From Nymphaea colorata (Eukaryota; Streptophyta; Magnoliopsida; Nymphaeales; Nymphaeaceae), in the NCBI RefSeq assembly GCF_008831285.2, contig NW_022204777.1:1-37500 (forward strand): a DNA stretch of 37,500 nucleotides, in the 5' to 3' direction. The notes beneath the pieces are model-generated. The model ran no database searches and was not told the DNA's origin. It saw only the letters and a list, made by a program, of their open reading frames with translations. Positions 1 to 8,927 of this stretch are shown here, piece after piece. The stretch's first letter is position 1, and each line of letters begins with the position of its first letter. Position numbers and translations under genes: made by a program.

Positions 1-380
1 ACTGAAGAAGAGATAGAGAAGAGAAATTTTAGAGAGAGAGATCTAAAAAGAGAGAGAAATCAAGAGAGAAAGAGAAATAGGAGAGAGAAATAGAAAGATT
101 AAAGAGAGATTTTGAGTTTTTAAATTCTCTTTCTTGGAAGGAAACTAGGATTAACGATTTGGAAAATAATTTAAATATTATAACAACTTCATTACATTTG
201 CATAGGTCAAGAGAAACTTAAGCTCATAAATAAATAGTCTAAACAAAGTCTCCAAAGCCTTTAATTTCAAGAGTTTGAAATGCTTTTGAAACTAACAAAA
301 ATATCTTTATATGCATGCCTAAATAATAAAGAAAGCATCCTATCTAATCTTGGCAATTATAGAAGACGCCCCTCCCATCA
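1..380. repeat. GA-rich tract and start of duplicated block
   Basis: The first 120 bases are dominated by GAGA/GAAA purine runs, followed by AT-rich sequence without a gene. The same stretch recurs at about 20,627-21,010 with small differences, so it belongs to the block duplicated further right. Near 370 this copy lacks about 200 bases that the second copy has at roughly 21,020-21,215; either a deletion here or an insertion there would explain it. I see no coding signal. Confidence 0.7.
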
Positions 381-647
381 TCAGTAGTGGTCTAAAACTA
401 ATAGTAAGGTACGTATTAATGTTAAACCTGACCAGATAAAAGGTACCGATCTTGAATCTGACTTCCTTCCTTGATAATGAATGAGCATGTAAGCTTTTGT
501 TGGCCACACTGCAATAAAAGTCCTACAATAAAATAGAAGGTTTATGGATTTTTGATGAACGACAAAGCTATGTGATAGCTTCAATAGGATTTTTGGCGGA
601 GCTTTCTTGATGTGGTTCAGTACCAAAGACTCTAAACAATTTGTCAA
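381..647 (-). other. Unassigned 88-codon open frame, conserved in the second copy
   Basis: An open frame on the minus strand begins MTNCLESLVLNHIKK and ends at a stop near 381. I do not recognise a family. The same frame is open in the duplicated block (21,140-21,484), where it reaches 114 codons, and about nine residues in ten are the same. That similarity is what ordinary divergence of a duplicated segment would give, so it is not proof of selection. It could be a decayed transposon exon or a chance frame. No signal peptide or membrane segment stands out, and no promoter is evident. Confidence 0.2.
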
Positions 648-1672
648 TGAGAAAAGAAAGAAATAAATTGCAGTAACACATGAATGTTAAAGGATTGGAT
701 TCAAATAAAATCTCAGGTTACCATATCAAATTTATTGGATATTCATAATTCCAATTTGAATTTGGATTTAAATAGGAAGGAAGAAAAATCCATGCCATAC
801 CACATTCAAATTTGATTTAAATTCAAAATTCAAATTTTATTTAAGATTTACATCCACACCTGAATCCAACTTTTAAATACAAGAGCCAGAACCACATTAC
901 GATATGTTAATAATGTACAGATATTCAAAACGTATAAATTGGGTATATGATAATTCGTTTGAAATTGAATTCAAAAGGAAACCTGAATCGGAATATGATG
1001 GATATTTTGTTAAAACTGAACCCAAATTCGAATCCAATCCAAAGTCATTTCTTAAATATAAATCCCATTCATTTTTTTTAATTAAAGTGTTACCTTTTTT
1101 TTTTCATATCAACTAAGTTTTTCAGAGTAATGAATGTGCGTTCAAATTCATTACTTCAAAATAGATGTCAATACATACATCAGGTTGCTTCTAGAGAATT
1201 CTTACTACAACAAAAATCAATAATTAGTTATTACAGTTTTAACAAATTGTTATACGAATGATTATGTTATGATTTGAAGAGAAACAAATAAACTAATATG
1301 AGATGTTGCACCAATCGAGATAGACGAATTCTCCTGAACAAATATTGCACCCGTTAACATGAAGCTAAGCAGAGATATATAGTGGAGAATTATCAGGCCA
1401 ACCTCCAAATAAGTGAATCATCCAACTACCACCTTTGACATTTGATAATGAAAAAATAAATGCAAAAGATCAAAACTGAAGTGACTGAACTTGGAAATAG
1501 TAAAGAAACAAAATATTTGTTGACAAGTTTCTGAATGCTCCATCTTCTGACACATGCAGTGCATTGGGAAATCACCTCCCTACCTCAAAAAAGAAAAAAA
1601 GAAAAAACGAAGCAAAAAGAGAAAGTTGGGTTGGGGGGAGGAGGAAGAGGAGTGATTGCCACCATTGAGGGA
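648..1672. other. AT-rich intergenic stretch, duplicated at 21,485-22,593
   Basis: No gene is seen. The sequence aligns along its length with the block after 21,617. The part from about 690 to 1,060 has the alternating ATTCAAATTT/GGATTTAAAT vocabulary seen in several hAT-like elements of this window, so it may be an old element whose ends are no longer clear. A short frame at 904-1,116 is not supported as a gene. Confidence 0.6.
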
Positions 1673-2453
1673 GTCGAGCATAGGCATGGGTCTGCATGAT
1701 CAGACCCAGCCTGGCCCGGTAACTTTGCGGGCCGGGTATCGGACATTCCATGCAGCCTGCCGCGGGCCCGGTAAGCCCAACAACTTTTTTATTTTAAATT
1801 TTTAAATACATTTTGAAGTCTGTTTCCTTTGTAAAGGTTTCAAACTTTCAAAAATTGAAAGTTTGCTTAAGTCTTCGTTTTCTTCCTTCGCGTCGGCATT
1901 CACCTGGCTGCATTGCCATCACCACACCTCCCGGCTCGCCGGCCGTGCCTACCATGCCATCACCAATTCATAGCCTCTTGTTCCAAATCCAAACCATTTG
2001 TCACCGCCTTACTACTGCTCGGCTTGAGGACTCATCGATTCCATTGTCACCAGTCTCCTCTCTCTCTCTCTCTCTCTTGTGGATGGTTGTTCTCCATTGG
2101 AATGAATCCGACATGAATGATTGTTCTCCGTTGGGCTGAATCAGGTGACATTCATAAGATGGGGAAGGCAGGACGTGGTTGAAGACCATGTTGGGTTTGG
2201 CCGGTCCAATCGGAGCGTGAAGCAGTGGAGGAAAGGTGCAGGAGGAAGTGGCAGTCTGGCAGAAGCGATGCCACGGAGGCTGCAAAAATGGACCAGGCCT
2301 CATGCATTCTTATCATGGCCTGGTACCGGGTCCAGCCTGACCCGTTAATAGTTGGGCCGGGTAGCGGGCTGGCCGGGTCCAAGCCCGGGTAGTTAACAGC
2401 ACAAAATTGTCGGGGTGGGCTGGCATAGCCAGATGCCCAGGCCTAGTCCAGCA
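1673..2453. mobile_element. Non-autonomous hAT-like element, copy 1 (765 bp plus TSDs)
   Basis: The element runs 1,681-2,445. Its left end reads TAGGCATGGG and the reverse complement of its right end reads TAGGCCTGGG, an imperfect terminal inverted repeat. Flanking bases GTCGAGCA (1,673-1,680) and GTCCAGCA (2,446-2,453) match at 7 of 8 positions, the 8-bp target duplication typical of hAT transposons. The ends are GC-rich with GGCCCGG/CCGGGT subterminal motifs; the interior is unrelated and contains a CT microsatellite near 2,058. No transposase is present. Short frames on both strands inside it are not credible genes. The same element sits at the matching place in the duplicated block, so it inserted before the duplication. 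Confidence 0.75.
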
Positions 2454-3188
2454 TGCATCTAGTGTTCCTCTTTTTATTTAAAAACAAGAATGTGGGCCCC
2501 TAGGTGGATGGCTGTGTCTTTGTGCAATATTATATATATATGAACTAATAATAGATGACAAAAGTGCCTTATCACTTTTTTATCAATGTTGTTCTCCCAA
2601 CCACCGTCATGAAAATGATCAATTTCTATTCTGCTGGAGGCCGTAAAACCAGTTTTCTCTGCAATCTAAACTTATAGACATGATTTTAAATTTGGTAAGA
2701 AACAAACACACACACGCACACAGACATGCACACACACACACACACACAACACACACACATATAATATATAGTATATATATATATTAAGTTAATCATATTT
2801 TGGATGATAATAATGTAACATCAAAATTTTGAACATTGTAGAAAAGAACAATTTTTTCATGAAAATAACTTGAACCGAAACATGATTTTCATAAACTTAG
2901 TATTAATTATATACATATTAGGAGGTTCACATTTTATTTAAAATATCTTTTAATACAAATTTGAGAGGTATGGCTTTATCCCTTAGCCAAGTGGTATGGT
3001 GTGCGTGTGTGTGTATTAATGACATTAGGGATGGGGTACAAAGGCTTCAGACTTAGGATGTCAACTATTAACTACTGAAATACTCTTAAGATAATATCTA
3101 AAAGGTTAGATTGTTGTAGAAAAAAAATGTTTTGAACATTGCGTTTAGATGTATATAATGTCCACTTGGTTCAACCATCATCCTCTGG

Positions 3189-3220
<32 letters not shown>

Positions 3221-3790
3221 GTATTACTTTATGTGAATCTTAATATTATGAGAAAGGTTAAGATATGGCTGTTGGATTCAATATGTATTTTTGCAACCGA
3301 GTCCAGTATGAACTTTATGCTAAATAAATTTGGATTGCAGATCATATATGTAAATTATTTTTACATAATAAAATCAATGAAATAAAAGATTAACATGAAA
3401 TTTGACAAGTCCGAAAGGGGGAACTCTAGGGGCTGTAGAAGGCTTGGCTTTGGAGATTTTTCTACCAGATTTATTTAGGAGCAAGTAAATAAGAAATTGA
3501 ATTTCTTCTTTAACACAACCTATAAAAATGTGCCGATGAGTATTTTTCTCATGTATTCTAGTATTATAACAGATCACGCCACGATTGATGGGAATTAAAG
3601 TTAAAGTGAATGAAGAAAATATAATGAATTGGAGAGAGAAAAGAAGCACAATATGAACGTAGCTAGTCTGGAAGAGACGAAGAATACAGTGTAAGGAATT
3701 GACGAAACAGCGTGAAAGGACTGAAGCCAATGAGTAACAACTGACAGAATTGAGGGCCGAATTTCTTCCATAACTTGATTACTTTAGCGC
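2454..3790. other. NLR-A 5' flank, duplicated, with microsatellites
   Basis: This gene-free stretch matches 23,379-24,715. It holds a CA/TA microsatellite at about 2,700-2,787 and a CT tract at 3,188-3,222, both different in length from the second copy. The last few hundred bases before the NLR presumably contained its promoter, but I cannot point to a specific TATA box or initiator with confidence. Confidence 0.5.
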
Positions 3791-3833
3791 TCTACCACTC
3801 GCAAGAGGATAATGTGGTGGTGGTGGTGATCAA

Positions 3834-4304
3834 ATGGACCCACCTGCTCAATTTGAATTTTATGTGCAGTTTTTTGCCTATTTTCTTCGCATCCTTCTGA
3901 AAATTGCTTCTCTTCCTCTGCCCTTCAATCTACCGAGAAACTGGGAGTGGGGTTGCAGGAGTGGGGCAGTAATAGATGCTCTTGTGCAAACAGCCATTTC
4001 TACTGCAACCAATTTGTTGAAAGAGACAAAAGACTACATCTTGAATGCCAAAGACGATCTGAAGAAGCTCCAAAGGATCCTGAAAATCATCCAAAAGGCC
4101 ATCAAAGATGCTGATCGAGTGCTTTTTCAGCAAGGAGTGGAACAGGAACTAGAGTTTGAGCTCAACGATGTTCTTTATGATGCCGAGGACATCATCGAAG
4201 GATATCAAAGCAAAATTGAGGCCAGCAAGGGGGATCTGGTATGGAAGCGGTCTTTGACCACAGCGCTCTCTTCCCATTACGAAGATGTTTCTTTTCGTTG
4301 GTAA
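3834..4304 (+). pseudogene. NLR-A coiled-coil region, 156-codon open frame
   Basis: From residue about 43 the frame reads GAVIDALVQTAISTATNLL, the N-terminal helix of the CC domain, then an amphipathic KDDLKKLQRILKIIQKAI helix and FELNDVLYDAEDIIEGY, the RGA-type counterpart of EDVID. The first 40 or so residues correspond to untranslated leader in NLR-B, whose ATG lies at the next codon after the homologous leader, so this upstream start is probably not original. The frame closes after SFRW because of a small indel; the rest of the CC continues in another frame at 4,285 (FVGNKIKEINERLDKIKK) up to the transposon. Confidence 0.8.
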
Positions 4305-4770
4305 CAAAATCAAGGAAATCAATGAAAGGCTTGATAAAATAAAGAAAGATTGGGACATGGTGGATAGGCTCAAAACAACACCAAAGGGGGGTGGTAAGGA
4401 CCTATGTCACCGTTTCACCGGGTGTGGGTGCCGGTGCGGGTGCGGATGGGGTGCCGGTGGAATACATCTCAAAAAATTACAGTGCAGTGAAGGTATTTAT
4501 TATTATTATTAATTTATTATTATAATATATTACTGATGGAAAGGCCGTTGCACTCGAATCCATACCCGAAAGCATGCCTTTCCCAATGCACCGGTCGTAG
4601 CGTCGCCTCGACGGTTCCTTCCATCGTCGGTCAGTGGTAGAAGTGGAAAAGGGGAAAGTCGAAAGAGAGAGAGAGCGAGATAAAAGAGGGGAAAAGGGTC
4701 GAAACCACTCCTCGCGAAATCTGCCTCTCGTCTTTGCCCTTTCCCCCTCCGTCTCTGTTCCTTCCTATCT

Positions 4771-5210
4771 GTGACCGAACCGATGCCGTTTTTCCATCGG
4801 CAATTGACATCGGTCGCATTGGCATCAAGATTTCGATCAAGAGTGAAGGAATTTCTCGGCTTCGTCAAACCTGACTGCCGATCTGCAGATAAGGGCACCC
4901 TCCTCACCCTCATCGTCCTCATTGGCACTTGCTGGTCCTTCCTCAAACCCTACCTTCAGGACAGGGAGAAGAAGGTCCTGATGATCGTGATCCCTCTCCA
5001 AGTTGTTGCCAACATAGCACACATCGTCCTCGATGAGACCGGGCCGTTCACACAGGACTGGATCACATGGAAGCAGGTTTTCCTACTCGTTGATGTCATC
5101 TGCTGCTGTGCCGTGCTGTTCCCCATTATCTGGTCTATCAAGAACCTCTGAGAGGCTGCCCGCACCGACGGCAAGGCGCTGTGAACCTCATGAAACTTAT
5201 GCCCTATTAT
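4771..5210 (+). pseudogene. Captured fragment of lung-7TM (CAND6/7-type) GPCR-like gene
   Basis: The frame from 4,771 to 5,151 contains LIGTCWSFLKPYLQDREKK, then VLMIVIPLQVVANIAHIVL and VFLLVDVICCCAVLFPIIWS. These are three consecutive hydrophobic segments and loops characteristic of plant lung-seven-transmembrane proteins (candidate G-protein-coupled receptor 6/7 group, Golgi or membrane proteins related to GOST/GPR107). The frame stops at TGA where the family has Arg (IKNL then REAARTDGK), a probable CGA to TGA change. Beyond it AARTDGKA continues, and a one-base loss shifts VNLMKL into another frame at 5,181. Only the middle of the gene is present and no intron interrupts it. Residues before about 40 do not match the family that I recall and may be leader or a second source. 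Confidence 0.8.
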
Positions 5211-5242
5211 GAAAACAATAGGGTGCGGTTGGGTGTGGGTGC

Positions 5243-5270
5243 GTCACCAGGGTTGCCGCACCCTGGTGAC
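5243..5270. other. Perfect 11-bp hairpin at the transposon's right end
   Basis: GTCACCAGGGT, a six-base spacer TGCCGC, then ACCCTGGTGAC form a perfect inverted repeat immediately inside the right terminus. The left terminus has only the outer TATGTCACC copy. It may be a transposase-binding palindrome or a leftover of a nested end. Confidence 0.7.
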
Positions 5271-5283
5271 ATAGGTAAGGACC

Positions 5284-6480
5284 CTGTTCATGGTGAACAT
5301 GTCAACTCCAAAGAGGCAACCCATCACATAGGTGTACAACTGCCCATAGGCAGGGAGAATGATACAAAAGTGTTAGTAGAAATGCTCTCGTCGAATGACT
5401 TTTGTTGTAAGACTGAGAAGGGTGGTGCTTCTATTATCTCCATTGTTGGAAAGGGAGGGATCGGTAAAATGACTCTTGCAAACATGGTATTTAATGAAGT
5501 TGAACAACAGTTCGTGGAACGCAGGTGGTGGGTTTGTTTTCGGAAAGGCCAAACCATAAGGATTTGGTGCGGCAGATACTAAGGGAAGTGTGCAAGAGTT
5601 ATGGAGAAAACACTGATTGTTCCTTGACTGACTTATGCACACAATTACTGAACGAGCTCTCAAAGGAAAAAATTTTGTTGGTCCTAGAAGATGTATGGGA
5701 AATAAAATGGTGGGAGGAAGAGATAGGGGAACATTGATGGTGGTGCTATGGGGAGCAAAATTTTGATTACCAGTAGAAAGAAATATGTGTCGGAGGGGAT
5801 GGGTGCTTTTTATATGCATGAATTACAAGAATTTAGTTTCCACCAAAGTTGGTACTTGTTTCTGAAGGAGGTTTTAAGAGAAGGCCAAGCAGAAGAAGAT
5901 TCGTGATGCATAAGATCAAATTTGTTGGAGAGGGAATAGTAAAGAAGTGTGGTGGGTTGCCACTTGTGATTAAGATGGTGGGGACCATGATGCGCACCAA
6001 GAAAATGAGTAGGGAGGACTGGAAGTCCGTCGTGGAAAGTAAGATATGGGAATGGAAGACTGCTGCAGCCTCATCATCGTCCACTGAAATAGGTGGCGAT
6101 ATTCTTCCTGGTCTCATGCTGAGCTACGATGACTTGCCATGTTATTTGGAGAGTTGTTTTGTGTATTGCTGCACTTATCCAAAGGATTATGAGATTGAAA
6201 GGGAGACATTGATCATGCAATGGGTGGCACACGGATTGATTGAGGTTGGCATAGATGTTGAAGCAACAACAAACCAATACATTGAAGATTTGATAAGGCG
6301 GTGTTTGATTGAAGAAATTGATTTGAAGATCATCAAATTGCATGACATTTTGCATGACCTTGCCTTATATATAGGTGGAAGGGAATATGCCATGCCTCTA
6401 CTACTGAGCACACCCACCATCTGTCATTACTTGGTGTACACGATGTAGAGGCACACAAGCATAATACCTTGGACAGCAAA
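5284..6480 (+). pseudogene. NLR-A NB-ARC domain, frame-broken
   Basis: The linker GEHVNSKEATHHIGVQLPIG leads to the P-loop GKGGIGKMT; the residue after Lys is Met (ATG at 5,469-5,471) where Thr or Ser coordinates the nucleotide phosphate and magnesium in active members. Kinase-2 reads LVLEDVWE, so the first Asp of the DD pair is Glu. The longest open piece, 5,849-6,448, holds GGLPLVIKMVG, the SSSSTEIGG linker, PGLMLSYDDLP, CFVYCCTYPKDYEI and KLHDILHDL (LHD for MHD). Frames change near 5,530, 5,729, 5,741, 5,902 and 6,385. Both phosphate-binding changes would be expected to weaken nucleotide binding even without the frameshifts. Confidence 0.88.
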
Positions 6481-6557
6481 TAAGGTGTGCACATTGTTGG
6501 CTGATTCCAATTCTTACTTGCAGGTCTATATTGAACGCTTGACCAATTTCAAGTGGA

Positions 6558-7205
6558 AACAATGAAAAAATAGAGTATAAATAGAAACATACCCAAATTG
6601 TCTCTATTATCCATGCAAAATCAGTCATTGTTGACGTTTGCTCAGAAGGTTTGTCGACACGTTTGGTGAGTTGCAATACTGTCTTCCTGTGGCATACATT
6701 GTGGGCATGGTTGTTAAATTGGTGTGGTGAGTAGCTTCATATGTCTGATAGTTAAGAAGTTGATTGTGCCCAGGATTGGTTCAATGAAATGTGATTATGA
6801 ACTGCATGATATTGCATCAATGTGGATGAACACATGAATGTGTGCATGGTGTGCATTGACTTGTATATGAGTACATTTTTACACATGCATATATGTGGAA
6901 TCTTTAGTTTTTTTATCTTATTTCTCCAGGTGGTCATTTTTTTTCAGAAATATTTTGGTATTTTTATCTTGTAATGGATAACCTTATTTTAGCATAAATT
7001 TGGAACATGTATGTATTTTCCCCCTCCACTGACATCGCAAGGATTTTTGGATTCGGGTCCCACTTACGAGTGGAGGATCCGGACAGAGTTCTACTGGACC
7101 CACTACGACAAACCCATGCCCCACTGCATAAATAAATTACCTGCGGTGCCCAGCCAATAGACAACAAAATAAACAAGCTTTTACTCTTTTGAGCCAGACA
7201 TGGAC
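6558..7205. other. Unrelated insert replacing the first LRRs of NLR-A
   Basis: Similarity to NLR-C continues to about 6,557 (LTNFK), stops, and resumes near 7,206 at CTTGAGGTATCTT. NLR-C has about 150 bases between these points and NLR-A about 650. I see no inverted ends, target duplication or coding signal, so it is either an old insertion or a replacement. No gene is seen inside. Confidence 0.5.
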
Positions 7206-8927
7206 CAATAATCAATAATCCACTTGAGGTATCTTGGGCTGAAATGGACATGGGAATTGAAATTTATAGCGGACTGCTGGGGAAGCTTACCAATTTACGG
7301 ACCTTGCATAGATTTGTGGTATGCGATGACAAAGGGGACACAAAGGGATGTGATATTAGGGAACTAAAAGACTTGAACAAACTACAGGGGGAGTTGTCAA
7401 TACAAGGGTTGGGGGGGGGACAAGAAAAGCAATTGATTGTGCAAGAAATGCACAATTGTTTAAGGAGAAGCATGGCATAATTAGTTTGGAATTCTACTTT
7501 GGAATTACTGGAGGTGTTTCTGAACAGAGTGGTACTTCTGGACAGAGTAATGACGAACAGAGTGGTGCACTGGAGGCATTGGAACCTCCACTTGGGCAGG
7601 AGTGCTTGGAGATAGGCGATTATAAAGGAAAGATGCCAGTTTGGCATTTGAATACAGAGCATACCAAGCTACATTCACTGAAGCTGGAAAGATGCCATTT
7701 ATGGATATAGCATTACCTCGTTGAAAGTACTAAATGTCATCAATTGCCCAGCACTATGTGAAATAGTTAGCACACCTGCCTTGGAGTTGTTGAAGGTGGA
7801 GGAATGCTGCAGCCTAGAGCAATTACCTCATCACATGCCTGCACTCAAGTGGTTGGACGTGGCACTTTGTGACAGCCTGGAGCAATTGCCTCAGCACATG
7901 CCTGCTCTCAAGTCGTTGATGGTATGGCATGTGATAGCCTAAAGGCTCTTGTTAACATGCCTGCCTTGGAGTCATTGGAGTTGAGTTATTGTGACGGCCT
8001 AGAGCATCTACATGACATGCCTGCTCTCAAGTCATGATGGTGCGGAGATGTGATAGGCTGAAGACTCTAGCTGACATGCCTGCCTTGGAGTCATTGGAGG
8101 TAGAATTTTGTGACAGCCTAGAGCAATTACCTCATGACATGCCTGCTCTCAAGTCGTTTAAGGTGTATGGACCTAATAGCTTGAAGACTCTTGTTAACGT
8201 TCCTTATTGAGGATTGATGGTGGAAGGTTTGCTCAACTGGGAAGGGTGGCCAGCAGATAGATTTGGGGAAACAACATTGACTTCTATGCGAAGGTTAAGA
8301 GAGGCAAATTTTATGAATTGACCAAAGATGCAGACAGAGCTGCTGATGCTTATTGGAGCTGGCGGGGCATGACGGTCAAGTGACTCAGCTCCAAAGTCTG
8401 TCAGTGTGTTGTTGCCTAAGTGCAAGATTGGGATGGAAATTCCTTGAGCAACTGCCTAAGCTCATTGAGTTAAGGTTGGATCCAGACTCAGCAGTACTAC
8501 TGCCATCGCCATTGCCATCGGAGGTATCAACATTTCTACCCTCCCTCAAGTCTCTGTCTTTGAGTGACACGAATCTTGATGAGGTCAAATTGGGAAGGGT
8601 GCTTCAGTGCTTGTGGGGTCTCTCACAACTGGAGACACTGTTCTAAACTATTTCTATGAGGACATCAGCTTGGGAGGCCACTGGCAATGCCTCCCAAAAC
8701 TGAGATACCTAGAGCTTCAATACTTCCCCAATCTGAAGTCTCTGTTGGACATTACTACCCACCAAAATGAAAATGATGCAGTAGCAACAACATGTCCCAT
8801 GGATGCAAATGAACAGATAACCTGCCTCTCGAAGCTCGAAAAGCTGGTAATTTACTTTTGTCCAGCACTCCATCTGACGCAGCAACTCAGAGACCATCTT
8901 GGGGAAAGTTTATCCATCCAAGGCTAA
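7206..8927 (+). pseudogene. NLR-A leucine-rich-repeat half, frame-broken
   Basis: Starts with LLGKLTNLRTLHRFVVCDD, the usual border between the first LRRs and the R1 region of RGA-type NLRs, then GCDIRELKDLNKLQGELSIQGLGGG. Frames change near 7,455 and 7,700. A regular LRR array follows (see separate entry). The last pieces, 8,353-8,646 and 8,607-8,927, read LGWKFLEQLPKLIELRL, then EDISLGGHWQCLPKLRYLEL and end CPALHLTQQLRDHLGESLSIQG before a stop. That end matches the NLR-C terminus (ALHLPQELTDHLGERLDIY), so it is the true family C-terminus. Confidence 0.85.
7721..8205 (+). repeat. LRR array with 20-21-residue units
   Basis: ATGCC(T)GC starts recur at 7,835, 7,898, 7,957, 8,017, 8,076 and 8,139, spacings 63, 59, 60, 59 and 63. 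Units alternate between DSLEQLPxxMPALKSL and DxLKTLxxMPALESL. The two 59-base units each lack one base relative to 60, which is what breaks the frame. Confidence 0.8.

Larger units (their letters stand above)
4393..5283. mobile_element. 871-bp DNA transposon with captured gene fragment, 10-bp TSD
   Basis: Element 4,403-5,273. The left end starts TATGTCACC and the right end finishes GGTGACATA, exact inverted repeats. GGTAAGGACC occurs directly on both sides (4,393-4,402 and 5,274-5,283); NLR-B, which lacks the element, has a single related site there. Depending on where the outermost C/G pair is placed, the duplication is 8 or 10 bp, so a Mutator-like element (usual 9 bp, the group that includes Pack-MULEs) or a hAT are both possible. 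Subterminal DNA on both sides is rich in GGGTGCGGGTGCG-type repeats. The middle carries a fragment of a lung-seven-TM gene and no transposase. Confidence 0.85.
3790..8927 (+). pseudogene. NLR-A: CC-NB-ARC-LRR resistance-gene pseudogene
   Basis: Family role: intracellular immune receptors whose NB-ARC acts as a nucleotide switch and whose LRR senses effectors. Order seen: CC with the YDAEDIIE motif (about 3,960-4,380); NB-ARC (about 5,290-6,450) with P-loop GKGGIGKMT, RNBS-A RRWWVC, kinase-2 LVLEDVWE, GLPL, CFVYCCTYPKD and LHD; then LRRs (about 7,210-8,927). The start codon seen in NLR-B is lost here, since ATGGGAGCAGTA became GTGGGGCAGTA; an upstream ATG at 3,834 reads in frame but looks fortuitous. 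Breaks include a frameshift near 4,290, an 871-bp transposon at 4,403, a frameshift near 5,530, single-base losses near 5,729, 5,741 and 5,902, a frameshift near 6,385, unrelated sequence at about 6,558-7,205, and further shifts near 7,455, 7,700, 7,930, 8,035 and 8,645. It cannot make a normal NLR. Confidence 0.9.

Noticed and set aside
2001-2382. Overlapping open frames on both strands within the hAT-like element
   Set aside because: They lie in GC-rich transposon DNA, differ in frame and length between the two copies and match no family.
3834-3950. Upstream ATG as an N-terminal extension of NLR-A with a membrane segment (YVQFFAYFLRILLKIASLPL)
   Set aside because: The same DNA is untranslated leader before the ATG of NLR-B, so the hydrophobic stretch is probably a chance product of lost start and shifted frame.
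4530-4946. 138-codon minus-strand frame inside the 871-bp transposon
   Set aside because: It is the antisense shadow of the captured lung-7TM fragment and its leader.
7721-8205. Possible CRISPR-like or satellite array
   Set aside because: The regular repeats translate as leucine-rich repeats and the setting is a plant NLR.
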